A stretch of 64,000 bases of DNA from Dictyobacter alpinus (GCF_003967575.1 NZ_BIFT01000002.1:62001-126000), one strand, 5' to 3'; positions 17,719 to 27,261 are shown, counted from the stretch's first letter. Notes: generated by a model not told the origin, from the sequence alone. Made by a program: numbers and translations.

Positions 17719-17756
17719 TCTATTAATCTATAATTATGTATTTATAGATTAATAGA
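17719..17756. promoter_or_regulatory. perfect 15-bp inverted repeat, candidate operator
   Basis: TCTATTAATCTATAA (17719-17733) and TTATAGATTAATAGA (17742-17756) are perfect mates around an 8-bp AT-rich centre. It lies 17 bases upstream of the regulator start, overlapping where its promoter should be. Confidence 0.6.
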
Positions 17757-18227
17757 ATGGCGTGAGGAAGTCAAGCCTGTAAATCAGGACATTAAACAGT
17801 TCATGCGCACTTCATGTGGAGCCGTGGTGCTACAAGGGGAGGAGGATGAGCTTCCAGTGAGCATCCTCTCCGCTCCTCTTTTTCAACATGCTAGAGCTTC
17901 CACACAAAGCGCGCATGAGCCGTTTAAAGTTCGTATTTACACCAGTATGTAAATGTGATTACTTGATGGCGGTAAAATTGGACAATTCTCTAGCGGCATG
18001 CTAGGGTTGCCTTTTCCTTTCCTAAAGCAAGTTTAGGCGCAATTTCTCAGTACTTTTTAGAACAAAAGTGCGCTGTGATAGCGTTTTACACATATCCTGG
18101 TCCTACCTCTTAAAGCGATTTCGACTTTGTAACAGCCTTGTGATGACGAGTGGCACACCTGGCAAGATGGGTATAGCTGGTTTATACTACCAGGAAACAC
18201 TACAATGCAAGGAGCATACATAGATAC
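17757..18227. other. intergenic region
   Basis: No gene. A GC-rich hairpin followed by CTCCTCTTTTTC at about 17836-17884 could be a terminator on the plus strand. It includes the first copy of a 26-bp repeat (18084-18109). AAGGAG lies a little too far from ATG 18228 to be ideal. Confidence 0.35.
18084..18109. repeat. 26-bp direct repeat, copy 1
   Basis: TTTTACACATATCCTGGTCC then TACCTC; matches 19771-19796 at 24 of 26 positions. The two copies flank the nucleotidyltransferase gene and the IS66 relic. Confidence 0.65.
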
Positions 18228-19016
18228 ATGGAAAAGCACCATGAAGAGGCTATTCAACGTCTTATAGAGCGCTTTCAGGACGATCCCCGCTATCCCGCAC
18301 TGATCATTTCTGGCTCAGTCGCGCATGGCAGTGCCAGTCCAGCCTCGGATATCGATATTCTGCTGGTTGCCAGTGATGAGGAATATCAACGCTTGGCCGC
18401 GGCGCACCAGCTGGTACAGATCTGGACTGAGGGCTGTGACTGGCCGGGTGGCTACTACGACGTCAAGATCATTAACCACCGCTTCCTCATAGATGCGGCG
18501 GACCATGGCAGCGAGCCTATCCGCTATGCACTGCATGGCGCCTATCCCACCTATTCACACCTCCCCGGCCTGCCAGCGTTGATACAGAGCATAGCGAGCT
18601 ATCCAGAGCATGAACGCGAGCGCAAAATGGCCGCATACTATGCCCAGGTCCAGCTATATAGAAGCTACTTTATTCATACTGCCACCGACCATAACAACCT
18701 CTATCTGCTGCACCATACAGCCAACAATCTGGTTCTCTTTGCCGGTCGTTTACTGCTCGCGTATAATCGGGTTCTTTTCCCTTGCCACAAATGGCTGCTG
18801 GATACCGTGGCCCGACTGAACCAGAAGCCAGAAAATTTCATCGAGCTGGCGGAAGCGCTTTTGCGCAATCCCAGTATCGAGAACGCGCATGCCTTTGGTA
18901 CCAGCCTAGATGCTTTCCATGACTGGAATATGAGCTATGACGAGGCGTTGAACCGCTTCGTCGAAGACGACGAGTGGGGCTGGTTCACACGTCGGCCCGC
19001 CCTCACTGACTGGTAA
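18228..19016 (+). CDS. nucleotidyltransferase-domain protein
   Basis: 262 residues. The N-terminal domain has the pol-beta-type NT signature ALIISGSVAHGSASPASDID with ILLVAS, i.e. GSxxxG followed by DxD, which binds the nucleotide and two metals. The C-terminal half is helical, like the substrate domain of DUF4037 or aminoglycoside-adenylyltransferase-like proteins. The substrate is unknown; resistance or tRNA/small-molecule modification are all possible. It stands alone. Confidence 0.8.
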   Translation: MEKHHEEAIQRLIERFQDDPRYPALIISGSVAHGSASPASDIDILLVASDEEYQRLAAAHQLVQIWTEGCDWPGGYYDVKIINHRFLIDAADHGSEPIRYALHGAYPTYSHLPGLPALIQSIASYPEHERERKMAAYYAQVQLYRSYFIHTATDHNNLYLLHHTANNLVLFAGRLLLAYNRVLFPCHKWLLDTVARLNQKPENFIELAEALLRNPSIENAHAFGTSLDAFHDWNMSYDEALNRFVEDDEWGWFTRRPALTDW

Positions 19017-19152
19017 GCCCTTGAGGTTGAACTAGCATCACTGTAAAAATCTATCACAAGGAATTTCACGTTTGCGGTATCTTTGGCGTGATAAAGTTAT
19101 GAGCGATGAATTAAAACCAGACAATTAGAATGGCGATAAAGAGAACCAATCT

Positions 19153-19706
19153 TCATTTAAATGCCCGCCCCATAGTGCGCTGGTGCTCTGACGTCTGTAG
19201 GGAAGCAGGCACGGTCAGATGCAAGCATTTGGGACACTGCTTCTCTTCGGCCTGATGTTCAGTGGTCCAGAGCCGCTTGGCAGACAAGTCAATGACCTGA
19301 CGTTTCTCGACGAGTCTGGCGAAAGCACCAGAGAGATCGGAGTGGCAGTTCGAACAGTGCTCAACCCGGTGAATCAAAATCGTATCTGGTGTTTCGACCT
19401 GGCGCAATGCATAGCCCTCGTGTCCTGGCTGGCCTCCACGTGACTTACCGCTCTGCTTGCGCAACGATTTGGGCACCCGCACAAAGAGATCAGAGGAAGG
19501 AGGCAACTACTGTTATGGCTGTCTTTGGCTTGTTGTCCCTCAAGCACCTTAAGACGCTCTTGTTAAAAAGCAACGACCCCTTCCAGATCCTTGACCCTCT
19601 GCTGAAGAGACTCAATGGCATGGATAGCCTCTCGCAAGGTCTGATTCGCTGTTTGGAGCGCCTGATTCTTTTCTCGAAGGTGGTATAGCTCTTCATCTCT
19701 GTTCAT
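19153..19706 (-). pseudogene. IS66-family transposase, N-terminal relic
   Basis: ATG 19706 begins MNRDEELYHLREKNQALQTA, a coiled-coil start typical for IS66 TnpC, reads to KDLEGVVAF, then a TAA stop, then QERLKVLEGQQAKDSHNSS, then one frameshift to PPSSDLFVRVPKSLRKQSGK and GGQPGHEG. The zinc-binding block CSNCHSDL and CPKCLHL follows. The DDE domain is absent. Confidence 0.8.
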
Positions 19707-19770
19707 GGGGCTACTGTAGCAGATCGATACCGATCCCTGCAACTGCCTAGCCTTTCTGAACAGTTACGAA

Positions 19771-19796
19771 TTTTACACGTATCCTGGGCCTACCTC
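19771..19796. repeat. 26-bp direct repeat, copy 2
   Basis: TTTTACACGTATCCTGGGCC then TACCTC. It is preceded by CTGAACAGTTACG (19757-19769); a 12-of-13 match, CTGAATAGTTACG, recurs at 20238-20250. Confidence 0.65.
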
Positions 19797-19961
19797 GGGA
19801 AGTGTTGTACTCGCGCTTCCACCGTTACGAGGGAAGCATGCCTCCCCATCAAATACACCTGTTTCATAGAGGAAAGGAATTTCACTCGTGAATGATCCCT
19901 TCTTTGAGATACAGAAAGTCGTCGCTCTCCAAAGAATACGAAAAGAAAGAAGAATGATAGT

Positions 19962-20162
19962 ATGAAGATTTTAGTCGTCGGAAGCGGAATCAGTGGACTC
20001 ACGCTAGCGTACTGGCTTGACTACTATGGATATGATGTGACGCTCATTGAACAAGTCGCCCGGTACCAGCCTGTTGGAGCGATCACAACCCTGATAGGCG
20101 ATGGATTGTGTGTGGCAGAGAAAATGGGGATTGTCAAGACATTAAAGCAGCAGAGTTATTAG
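19962..20162 (+). pseudogene. FAD-dependent monooxygenase, N-terminal scrap
   Basis: 66 residues starting MKILVVGSGISGLTLAYWLD and YGYDVTLIEQ, the dinucleotide-binding GxGxxG fold of PHBH-type FAD monooxygenases. The frame stops after KTLKQQ, about one sixth of the normal 380-400 residues, and nothing downstream continues it. Confidence 0.65.
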
Positions 20163-20800
20163 CAATATTTTCAGGTGATTCGGGAATAAAGAGGACGGAT
20201 GATCCGAGCCTTTGACAACAGCCCCTGATGAGTTGTCCTGAATAGTTACGCTTCTTCTTTCTATTCATAGCAATCACTTACTTCTTCAATTATACGCAGA
20301 TAAATCCACATTGACAAGCATATTTTTCTCTACATCAGGGCTTTCCAATTCTAAAAAACGGAACAGTGACCAGTGAGCAAGAGATCAAGAGCCTGGTCAT
20401 ACGATGCATCGAAATAGCGCATCTGCCGAGCAACATTGCGCACGCCAACACGATCCATCAGCGTGAAGACTGTACTGTTAAGCTGACCTCTTGTTGGGGA
20501 AACACAATACAATGGATCAAGGCCCGTTTTATTGGAAAATACAGCATGCGCCCTCTCTCCTCTTGCCGTCTTTGGTCTACTGGCAATGGCACTATCTCAA
20601 CACGAAAGGCACACCATGACGCTCTCAGAACACCTTCAAGAGATCCTCGACTCCCATCATCTTTCCCGTATGCACACGCCCTGCCCCGCTGTGGCTCCGA
20701 TATGTGTCGCCACTGGAGCAGAGAACACCAAGGCATCGACATGAATGCCTGCGTCTTTTGCTCTCCTCCTCGCGGCTTCCATCGCTCTGCCGATCTGACC
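20163..20800. other. no supported gene
   Basis: Frames of 70-210 codons exist on both strands but none has a ribosome site, domain character or family likeness. It may hold decayed DNA cut by the IS3 insertion at 20801. Confidence 0.3.
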
Positions 20801-20859
20801 TTGACCCACTTTCATGGAGGATCGAAACGCGTGTCTACTAGACAGGAAAGAGGATCACC

Positions 20860-21156
20860 ATGGAAACTGGAAAAAGAGTCTTTCCCGCCGAATTTAAACG
20901 AGACGCTTTGGACCTGGTTGAACGCAGTGGAAAATCACTGGCTCAGGTTGCCCGGGAGCTGGGCATCTCAGACAACACGCTTCACGGCTGGAAGCGGCAG
21001 ATGAGTGCACACGGGACTGATGCCTTTCCCGGTAGTGGTCATCAAACGCCACCAGCAGAAGAGATGCGTCGGCTCAAACGAGAAAACGAGATCTTACGAC
21101 AGGAACGTGATATCTTAAAAAAAGCACTTGCCATCTTCTCTCGAACCGAACGATGA
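20860..21156 (+). CDS. IS3 OrfA (helix-turn-helix protein)
   Basis: 98 residues starting METGKRVFPAEFKRDALDLV. It has an HTH (SLAQVARELGISDNTLHGWK) and a C-terminal leucine-zipper-like helix (MRRLKRENEILRQERDILKK). OrfA binds the IS ends and, through a programmed -1 frameshift, is made as an OrfAB fusion. The end of orfA overlaps orfB by four bases, and AAAAAAA (21117-21123) is a suitable slippery run. Confidence 0.9.
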   Translation: METGKRVFPAEFKRDALDLVERSGKSLAQVARELGISDNTLHGWKRQMSAHGTDAFPGSGHQTPPAEEMRRLKRENEILRQERDILKKALAIFSRTER

Positions 21157-22009
21157 CCTACCAGTTCATTGCAGTGGCTCAGTCTGAGTACCCTGTAACG
21201 CGGCTCTGTGACATCCTTGAGGTTTCAGTCAGTGGGTACTATGCATGGAGGCGACGCCCCCAGAGTCACCATACACGAGAAGATGGCGAGTTGAGACAAG
21301 CGATTGAGGATGTCTACAAAGCAAGTCAACAGCGTTATGGAAGTCCTCGGGTCTATGCAGAGCTCCGAGCGCAAGGGTCTCGTTGCTCGCGCAAGCGTGT
21401 GGCTCGGCTCATGAGAGAACAGAACCTCTGTGCCCGCAAAAAACGCCATCGCGTCCAGACGACCCGGCAAGATCCGACGCATCCGAAGACGGAAAATGTG
21501 CTGGATCAGGACGTTCACGCGACCGCTCCCAATCAAAAGTGGGTGGTGGATGTGACGATGTTCCAGACGCAGGAGGGGCCATTGTTTCTGGCTGGGGTGC
21601 TTGATCTCTTTTCACGATCGCTGGTAGGCTGGGCGTTGGCCTCTGAACAAGACACGTTGCTTGTGGAGAAGGCGTTGAGGATGGCGTTGCTGCGTCGGCA
21701 TCCATCCGATGGTCTCTTGCATCATTGGGACCGAGGCTCCCAATACACCAGTAAGAACTATCGTGATCTCTTGGAACGGGAAGGCATGATCGTCAGCATG
21801 AGTCGTACGGGCAATTGCTACGATAACGCGGCGATGGAATCTTCTGGAGCACGATCAAGTGGGAATGCCTCTCTCGGACTCGTTTTCCGACCTATGCTCT
21901 CGCACGAGCAGCCATCTTTGAGTATGTGGAAACGTTCTACAATCGTCAACGCCGTCATTCTTCTTTAGAATATCTGAGTCCTTTTCACTATGAAGCATCG
22001 ATGACCTAG
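21153..22009 (+). pseudogene. IS3 OrfB transposase with a single frameshift
   Basis: It begins MTYQFIAVAQSEYPVTRLCD, then the HTH_21 region, then the DDE core: WVVDVTMF (first Asp), LDLFSRSLVGW (second Asp) and the region SRTGNCYDNAAMES. At about 21842, where family members read ESFWSTIKWE, one T is missing so the frame leaves before the catalytic Glu; restoring it gives FWSTIKWECLSRTRF and RRHSSLEYLSPFHYE to the stop at 22007-22009. A single deletion makes this a recent loss or a sequencing error. Confidence 0.85.
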
Positions 22010-22045
22010 CCATCCATTTGTACTGTCCATGAAAGTGGGTCAAGC

Positions 22046-22810
22046 TCACTCCTCTGGCCGTCGTGGAACGAGAGATGCTCGTAACACCAATCGCAATTCC
22101 TGTGCTCGCAGACGCATCCAGCTCACCTCTTCAGCAAAAATCTTGATAGCCCCTGTCCGGCCAGCCTGCTCATGATTGCGTAACGCTTGTTGTACATCAG
22201 CCTCGAAATCATTGACGATGGCAAGAGGATCGTTCCAGCCATAGGCCACACACATCAGGTGAATACGTCGTGCTTGCTCAGGGGCGGCCTGATTGGACCA
22301 ATGGCTCACATCGACATAATTGTAGACGGCATTCGCCAGATCACGCAACCGCGTGGAAGGCGCTGCATCATCCCAGTCGATGAAGCCTACCAGGTGCCCA
22401 GCCTGGAAAATGGTGTTATGTGGTCCCAGGTCATGATGGGCAACAATCTCCTGGCCTTGTGAAAGCCTTGATCCCACTGTGGCATCATGATAGCATCGAA
22501 TGGCCCTGGCCGCCTCCTCCAGCAGATCATCAGAGAGTCCAGAGCCACTGCCTGGCCACGTCTCGCCTTCAAGATAGCTGAGGATGTCACGGCCTTGCTC
22601 ATCCATCCCCAAAAAGCGCGGAGCGAACGGGAAGCCCTGGTCCTGCAAGAAGACCAAAAGATCATGAACAAATACGGCATTGCCCTTTGGTGGTCTGCGC
22701 ACGGTGTTTCCTACGCGCACGATACCAGGCGTCAGTTGCCCACCCAGCAGGGGAATCTCGGCCTGTGGTTTGTCAAATGTCGGATCAGTTTCCATCGCTT
22801 GTGTCCTCAC
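22046..22810 (-). CDS. phosphotransferase of the APH/choline kinase superfamily
   Basis: 254 residues from GTG 22810 (or ATG 22795, which begins METDPTFDKPQ). The kinase-like fold is shown by IVAHHDLGPHNTIF (Brenner motif, HxDxxxxN) and GFIDWDDAAP (metal-binding Asp). The N-terminal lobe is short. Members phosphorylate aminoglycosides, homoserine, choline or similar; the substrate is not clear. The GTG overlaps the stop of the upstream VOC gene (GTGA), so the two are translationally coupled. The 3' end lies only three bases from the IS3 right end, so the true C-terminus may be lost, though the length is nearly normal. Confidence 0.8.
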   Translation of the reverse strand: MRTQAMETDPTFDKPQAEIPLLGGQLTPGIVRVGNTVRRPPKGNAVFVHDLLVFLQDQGFPFAPRFLGMDEQGRDILSYLEGETWPGSGSGLSDDLLEEAARAIRCYHDATVGSRLSQGQEIVAHHDLGPHNTIFQAGHLVGFIDWDDAAPSTRLRDLANAVYNYVDVSHWSNQAAPEQARRIHLMCVAYGWNDPLAIVNDFEADVQQALRNHEQAGRTGAIKIFAEEVSWMRLRAQELRLVLRASLVPRRPEE

Positions 22811-23187
22811 GCCCCAGGTTCGGTACTCCTCTCCTCTTTGGGTATGCTTTCCCCAAAGAGGAGAAGGTCCCGAAAAGGATCGCAGAGGACAAATTCTTTC
22901 ATGCCCCAGGGTTGAGACGTGAGGGGAGGCTGAGTAGCACTAGTTGGCAAATACTGCTGGTACAACGCCTCAATATTGGTTACGCCAATCCAACAGACCG
23001 AGTAACCGTCTGCACCATTGAAGTGCAGACTCATCACATCTCGTTCGACAATGGCAAACTCCCCGTCACGATAGTTGGTTGTAAAGCCAAGTTGAGCATA
23101 AAAGGCCAGCGCTAGCTCCATATCTCCAACAAGAAAACGAGGAGCAATTGAAATAAGCGTTGGTTGATCGTTTTGGGACGATGACAT
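22807..23187 (-). CDS. VOC-family protein
   Basis: From ATG 23187 the product is 126 residues, MSSSQNDQPTLISIAPRFLV. It shows the VOC layout: FLVGDMELALAFYAQLGF, SLHFNGADGYSVCWIGV, and a C-terminal FVLCDPFRDLLLFGES, like bleomycin-resistance-type proteins (DPxGNxLxFxE pattern). It is the first gene of a two-gene unit with the phosphotransferase, overlapping by GTGA. The pairing of a binding protein and a kinase hints at a detoxification role, which is inference only. Confidence 0.8.
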   Translation of the reverse strand: MSSSQNDQPTLISIAPRFLVGDMELALAFYAQLGFTTNYRDGEFAIVERDVMSLHFNGADGYSVCWIGVTNIEALYQQYLPTSATQPPLTSQPWGMKEFVLCDPFRDLLLFGESIPKEERSTEPGA

Positions 23188-23208
23188 AGATTGGTTTCTC
23201 CCATGCAT

Positions 23209-23674
23209 TACTTTCGCTGTGGGATCAGTGGCAATCGTTTCGGCACGAACAGGTTGAGTCGGATTGACCGGAAAAGGGACGTACGAATGCGACGATACAC
23301 GAGAAGTTGCTCATCTCTGGATACGTCTTTCCCTGGAATATCTTCAACAGACCACAATTGACGCCGACCAGCGTTTGGAATGAACGGTTACTGATCTGAT
23401 GCACCACTACAAAGCACAACTCCTCATCCCAAGATCAATCAAAGGATGGTTCCGCTGTTTGAGGGGAGGAAAGGATGCAAGAGTGATCCAAATATCCCAA
23501 ACATTCTGTCCTTGAGCGGCCAGCAGAGAAGCAGCCATCAACGCGCGAATCGTATCATTGCTCCTTGACGCTCTCAATGAAGCAGATCACGTTGCGAACT
23601 GCCTCGTCCTCTCAAGCAAGTATACCCAACTTCTGCGAAAGATGCGAGTTGCTGCCGGATCTTACACACTCTCG
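23209..23674. other. no supported gene
   Basis: Short frames only; the minus-strand frame ending at 23225 has no recognisable family. Probably degraded DNA between the VOC gene and transposase relics. Confidence 0.3.
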
Positions 23675-23898
23675 ATGAAGCTCGTTCGCTATTTTTGCAT
23701 CGGTAGATCGTTCTATATCAATAAAAAGACTGTTTTAGAAGGATCGTGTGAAGAAGATGGAAGTGTCTGCTATGCTCCCTTGCCGGAAGATTTGGAAATC
23801 ACAGAGATCGAGAGAATCGATGATGCTCTCACCATTACCGCTTTTTCCACACGGAAATACCCTTGCTGTCCACTCTGCGGGACACCAGTATGGGAAGG
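23675..23898 (+). pseudogene. ISL3-family transposase, N-terminal relic
   Basis: Reads RSFYINKKTVLEGSCEEDGS, LEITEIERIDDALTITAFST and CCPLCGTP, the N-terminal zinc-ribbon start of an ISL3 transposase. It ends abruptly at about 23898 where a different transposase relic begins on the other strand. Confidence 0.6.
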
Positions 23899-24340
23899 TA
23901 TTTGAAGATGATACAGGTCCCGATTCAATGCCAGTATACGCCCACACGTTCTGGGAGAGAGTTTGATCCCAAGCTGTTCAAGAGCAGCACTGATACGATA
24001 TTCACTCAATTCCGGATTGGCTTGCAGCTACTTGACGGCATTCATGACAGCAAGGGTTGTTTTAGTTGCCGGTTGATGAGGCGTGGATGGTTTGTCTTGA
24101 AGCCCTGTAAATTGTTCTTCAACCCATCGCTTGAGTGCCCTGTAGATATGTTGACGGCTCGTGCCAAAATATCCTGCAAGGCTTTTGACAGACCATCCCT
24201 CCATATGCAGACGAATGATGGCAATGCGTCCTTGGGTAGGATCATCAAAAGCGGAATAGTGTGTGTATCGCCGCTCTTTTCTTGTTGGTTTTGGGCCAGA
24301 AGCCAATACAGTTTGGATCGTGCGAGCTTATGGCCTGCGA
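23899..24340 (-). pseudogene. HTH-type transposase relic (IS481/Mu-like)
   Basis: Minus strand: LVAGHKLARSKLYWLLAQNQ, then after a frameshift YSAFDDPTQGRIAIIRLHME, SVKSLAGYFGTSRQHIYRAL and KRWVEEQFTGLQDKPSTPHQ, then a TAG stop, then LQANPELSEYRISAALEQLG and NRDLYHLQIP, where it breaks into the ISL3 relic. These are the HTH parts of a DDE transposase; the catalytic core is missing. Confidence 0.65.
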
Positions 24341-25055
24341 CCAAATTGCGCGTAGCAGATAGTTGCTAGCTCATGGAGTGTGAAAGGTGGATACTCAGCT
24401 TTTAAATCGACAAGAGCTTGCCGCATGGGTGGTGGCAATGTTCGTTGGTCTCACTAAAGCATCCTCGCCTAGGACGCAGCATGCGCACGGAAAAATGCAG
24501 CCTGCCCCCCTCTTCCAGATGCCATCACCTCGTCCGCTGCCGATACTGCTGCAGAAACAGCCATCACCATCATCATCACCGTCCCCAATATGGCGCAAGT
24601 CTGACACGTTCAGACATCTACTGGTTTCCTTTCTCATTGTAACTACTTCTCTTCTATTAAACGATCAGCAGCAGCAAAAACACGCCATGCACACGCATGA
24701 AGCAGGCACACAGACAGCACCATTCCTATCAACACAAGACAACGAACGGCACAATAGATACCAATCTGCCGTACTCACAAAAAGAGAGGCAGCGCGATGG
24801 TGACGACAACAAGCAGCAGCGGGAATACCCGTCGGCATGTCTCTTTTGCCTCTCTGGGGCTGTGCAGTCGTCAGGAGCGATTTCGCGTTCTTTTTCTTTT
24901 TTTCTCTGCGAGCAATGAAGAGCAAGATGGGAGAAGTTTTTTGCGTATAAACGCGTTATGCTATGATTGCCATTGAATAAGCTCTGCTAGAGATATCCAT
25001 CCTCAGTATGAGAAGGATACGATTATAATGCCCAGCATTGTGAAAGGATACTCCG
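24341..25055. other. low-complexity intergenic region
   Basis: Frames on both strands give low-complexity histidine- or glycine-rich products around 24560 (CATCACCATCATCATCACC) and are not believed. Nothing else is recognised; the promoter of the SRPBCC gene is presumably near 24940-24990. Confidence 0.35.
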
Positions 25056-25538
25056 ATGACAGATGCACAGCATCTACAGCGTGCCAGCACGCACAACACG
25101 AAATATATCAAAGCCTCACAGGATGTGCTGTATCAAGCCTTTACCGATCCGATGGCCCTGGCGACGTGGCAGGCGCCAGGAGATATGACCGCTGAAGTGC
25201 ACCGCTTCGATGGTCGGGTCGGTGGAGGCTATCAGATGTCGCTGTACTATCCAGAATCCGAGGAGAGCGTCCGTGGCAAGACGGCGGGACGTGAAGATCG
25301 CTATACGGCGTGCTTCCTGGAACTGAGACCTCCGAGCAGGATCGTGGAGACGATCACCTTTGATACGGGAGATCCTGCCCTGATAGGTGAGATGATTATG
25401 GAGGTTACGCTGGAACCTGAAGGTGAAGGTACAGAGGTAATTATTGTCTTCAAGGAAATCCCGCCGGGCATTCGAGCCGAGGATAATGAGCTAGGCACAC
25501 GGCTCTCGCTGGAGAAGCTGGAGTGCTATGTAGAGTAA
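25056..25538 (+). CDS. SRPBCC/AHSA1-like protein
   Basis: 160 residues, GAAAGGATA just before ATG 25056. It has the START-like AHSA1 (Hsp90 activator homolog 1-like) pattern: IKASQDVLYQAFTDPMALAT, a central GGGYQMSLYY, FLELRPPSRIVETITFDTGD and TEVIIVFKEIPPGI. These proteins have a deep hydrophobic pocket; in bacteria their ligands are mostly unknown. Monocistronic. Confidence 0.85.
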   Translation: MTDAQHLQRASTHNTKYIKASQDVLYQAFTDPMALATWQAPGDMTAEVHRFDGRVGGGYQMSLYYPESEESVRGKTAGREDRYTACFLELRPPSRIVETITFDTGDPALIGEMIMEVTLEPEGEGTEVIIVFKEIPPGIRAEDNELGTRLSLEKLECYVE

Positions 25539-25688
25539 CGAACTCCAATGACCGAGGTCATGGGTGCGTGTTTGATGACACCCGTGGCCTTGTTGCGCAT
25601 CCGATATGCTGGTATTGTGCTTCCTGAATGGACCTCTAGTTCTGGTGGTTAACCCTTCAACTTTTTCCAGGAGGGAGAGAATAAATGT

Positions 25689-26186
25689 GTGCAGGAAGGA
25701 TTTTGTTCTAAGAAAATGAATACTGAAAAGATTCTGGCGGGGGTGCGCCTGTTGTTTCGTCTCTGGTGGCCTGCGAGCGTTTTTATCGCTATGTGTACAG
25801 GCCTTTTGTTGATTTTTCAGCAGATATTGTTTCTTATTGACCACTACAAAAATTTTTCCTTAATCGGTGTGGCCTGGCTGGTGCTATTCATCGTGTACGT
25901 GATATTGGGTGTGGTCTTTATACGTCTGTTTGCTCGCCATATACGTGGCTTGCTGGAACCTCTGGAGAGGCGTATGCGGAGCCTGATGATCTTTTTGAGC
26001 GGTGGGCCTTTTTATGCGCTCTGCTTGCTGTGTATCTTTTCAGGTATTGTCGCGATCCTTGATCCTAATGCGGGTGGTGGAGCGGTGTTCTTTGGGTTAG
26101 CAGGCTCTGTTTTCTTTGCCATGGTCTCGGTGGCCTATCTGTTGTTGCTTCATCTCTTCTTGCGACGCCCGGCTGCCGTTGCATGA
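25689..26186 (+). CDS. small integral membrane protein
   Basis: About 165 residues from GTG 25689, or 156 from ATG 25716. Four hydrophobic helices: VFIAMCTGLLLIFQQILFLI, VAWLVLFIVYVILGVVFIRL, FYALCLLCIFSGIVAILD and FFGLAGSVFFAMVSVAYLLL. No family is recognised. The only good ribosome site (GGAGGGAGA, 25670-25678) is best spaced for ATG 25685, which encodes just MCAGRILF before a stop that nearly touches ATG 25716; this may be a tiny leader frame coupled to the gene. Confidence 0.6.
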   Translation: MQEGFCSKKMNTEKILAGVRLLFRLWWPASVFIAMCTGLLLIFQQILFLIDHYKNFSLIGVAWLVLFIVYVILGVVFIRLFARHIRGLLEPLERRMRSLMIFLSGGPFYALCLLCIFSGIVAILDPNAGGGAVFFGLAGSVFFAMVSVAYLLLLHLFLRRPAAVA

Positions 26187-26364
26187 TCGTTTTTTTCTTG
26201 GTGCGTTTCTCTTTGGCAAACATTTAAGAGGAATACGGGCAGCGCATTCTGTATGAGCAGCCCGTGTACCATGGGTTCTGGTTAAAATGTAAGGGATAGA
26301 TGAAGGGATTTTCGATTGCTATAATAGCATAAGCTCACTAAGCTCATACATCTTTTCGGGGTAA

Positions 26365-26595
26365 TTGTATGGAAGCAAACGGAGGATCGCGCAGGCTATC
26401 GAGGCTGAAGTGCAACATCTGGAAACGCTCAAAAAATGTTATGACCTGACCTATGATTCATTTCCGGTCTGGCCCTTGAAAACTTGTACACTCAGTAGTG
26501 TCATCGCCACCATCGTCATACCAGTGATCTTACCACTTGTCTTTCCTTTCATTGTTTCCTTTATCGTATTCCTGCTCCAACAAATCGAATTTTAA
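26365..26595 (+). pseudogene. C-terminal piece of a membrane protein
   Basis: The frame follows directly on a TAA at 26362 and has only a TTG as start, without ribosome site. It encodes RRIAQAIEAEVQHLETLKKC, then TYDSFPVWPLK and a C-terminal double hydrophobic stretch (IVIPVILPLVFPFIVSFIVF). It looks like the tail of a larger membrane protein whose front is gone. Confidence 0.4.
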
Positions 26596-26774
26596 GCCGG
26601 TCTTCGATAGGCGAATTGCAATGTATTGGGCATGGTCTACTCCCGCACAGGTTACCTTCTTAGAAATCGTTTTCTCTCTGACGCGACATTGATGGGATGC
26701 TGTGGTGTATGATGGTAGCACCGTTTATCTGGGCATTGGGATGGATACCAGCGCATAGAGTAAGGAGGCCTTTG

Positions 26775-27037
26775 ATGAGAGAGAACGAGCGGCCGCGTAT
26801 TGGCTTTATCGGGGTGGGGTGATGGGGCAACCGATGGCGCGCGCTTTCGTTGAGGCAACCAGTGCCTCCATGTTGGCGGTCGCGATCGGCAACGTCCACG
26901 GCTTCACCCCCAATCCTCCACCGCTCGACTTTGAACTGCTATCACAGATCGCCTCTCAGGTCAGGATGTGGATACTACACAATTCCAGGAAGAACAGGTC
27001 TGGTCGCACAGCATATCCTATGCTCGTGATAGAATAG
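26775..27037 (+). pseudogene. chimeric relic: hydroxyacid dehydrogenase start joined to class II aldolase piece
   Basis: AAGGAGG precedes ATG 26775. The start ENERPRIGFIGVG, continued after a frameshift by MMGQPMARAFVEA, is the NAD-binding loop of a 3-hydroxyisobutyrate/threonate-type dehydrogenase. It then jumps, in frame, to MLAVAIGNVHGFTPNPPPLD and FELLSQIASQV, which is the core of a class II (fructose/tagatose bisphosphate) aldolase. A large deletion has therefore fused two genes of what was probably a sugar-acid operon; the IlvD/Edd dehydratase follows on the same strand. Confidence 0.6.
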
Positions 27038-27261
27038 AGGAAAATCTAACAATTGTGAGGGCGTTTCGGAACGCAGATGCGCAGAGCATTTCCATGTGAG
27101 AACAGGCAGAGGGTCTCCTTTTTGGGCTTATCCGTAAAATGGCTTTTTTCTCATTTCTGTTGATCTTGCCTGAGCTAGCTTTCTCGTTTTATGAAGAGCA
27201 TTTTGGAACGACGAAATGCCCTCAACATTTGGCGTAGTGCCATCGTGGGAGGTTTGTTGGT

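Larger units (their letters stand above)
20801..22043 (+). mobile_element. IS3-family insertion sequence, nearly complete
   Basis: Ends TTGACCCACTTTCATGGA at 20801-20818 and its perfect inverted mate at 22026-22043. It contains orfA and orfB overlapping by ATGA. A clear target duplication is not visible. Confidence 0.85.

Noticed and set aside
20366..21004. A 212-codon plus-strand frame
   Set aside because: It overlaps the start of the IS3 element in another frame, has no recognisable domain and its composition is unlike a protein.
24387..24803. Frames around the CATCACCATCATCATCACC stretch, with a His run
   Set aside because: Simple-sequence DNA gives similar frames on both strands; no start site or family. 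A natural His tag is not implied.
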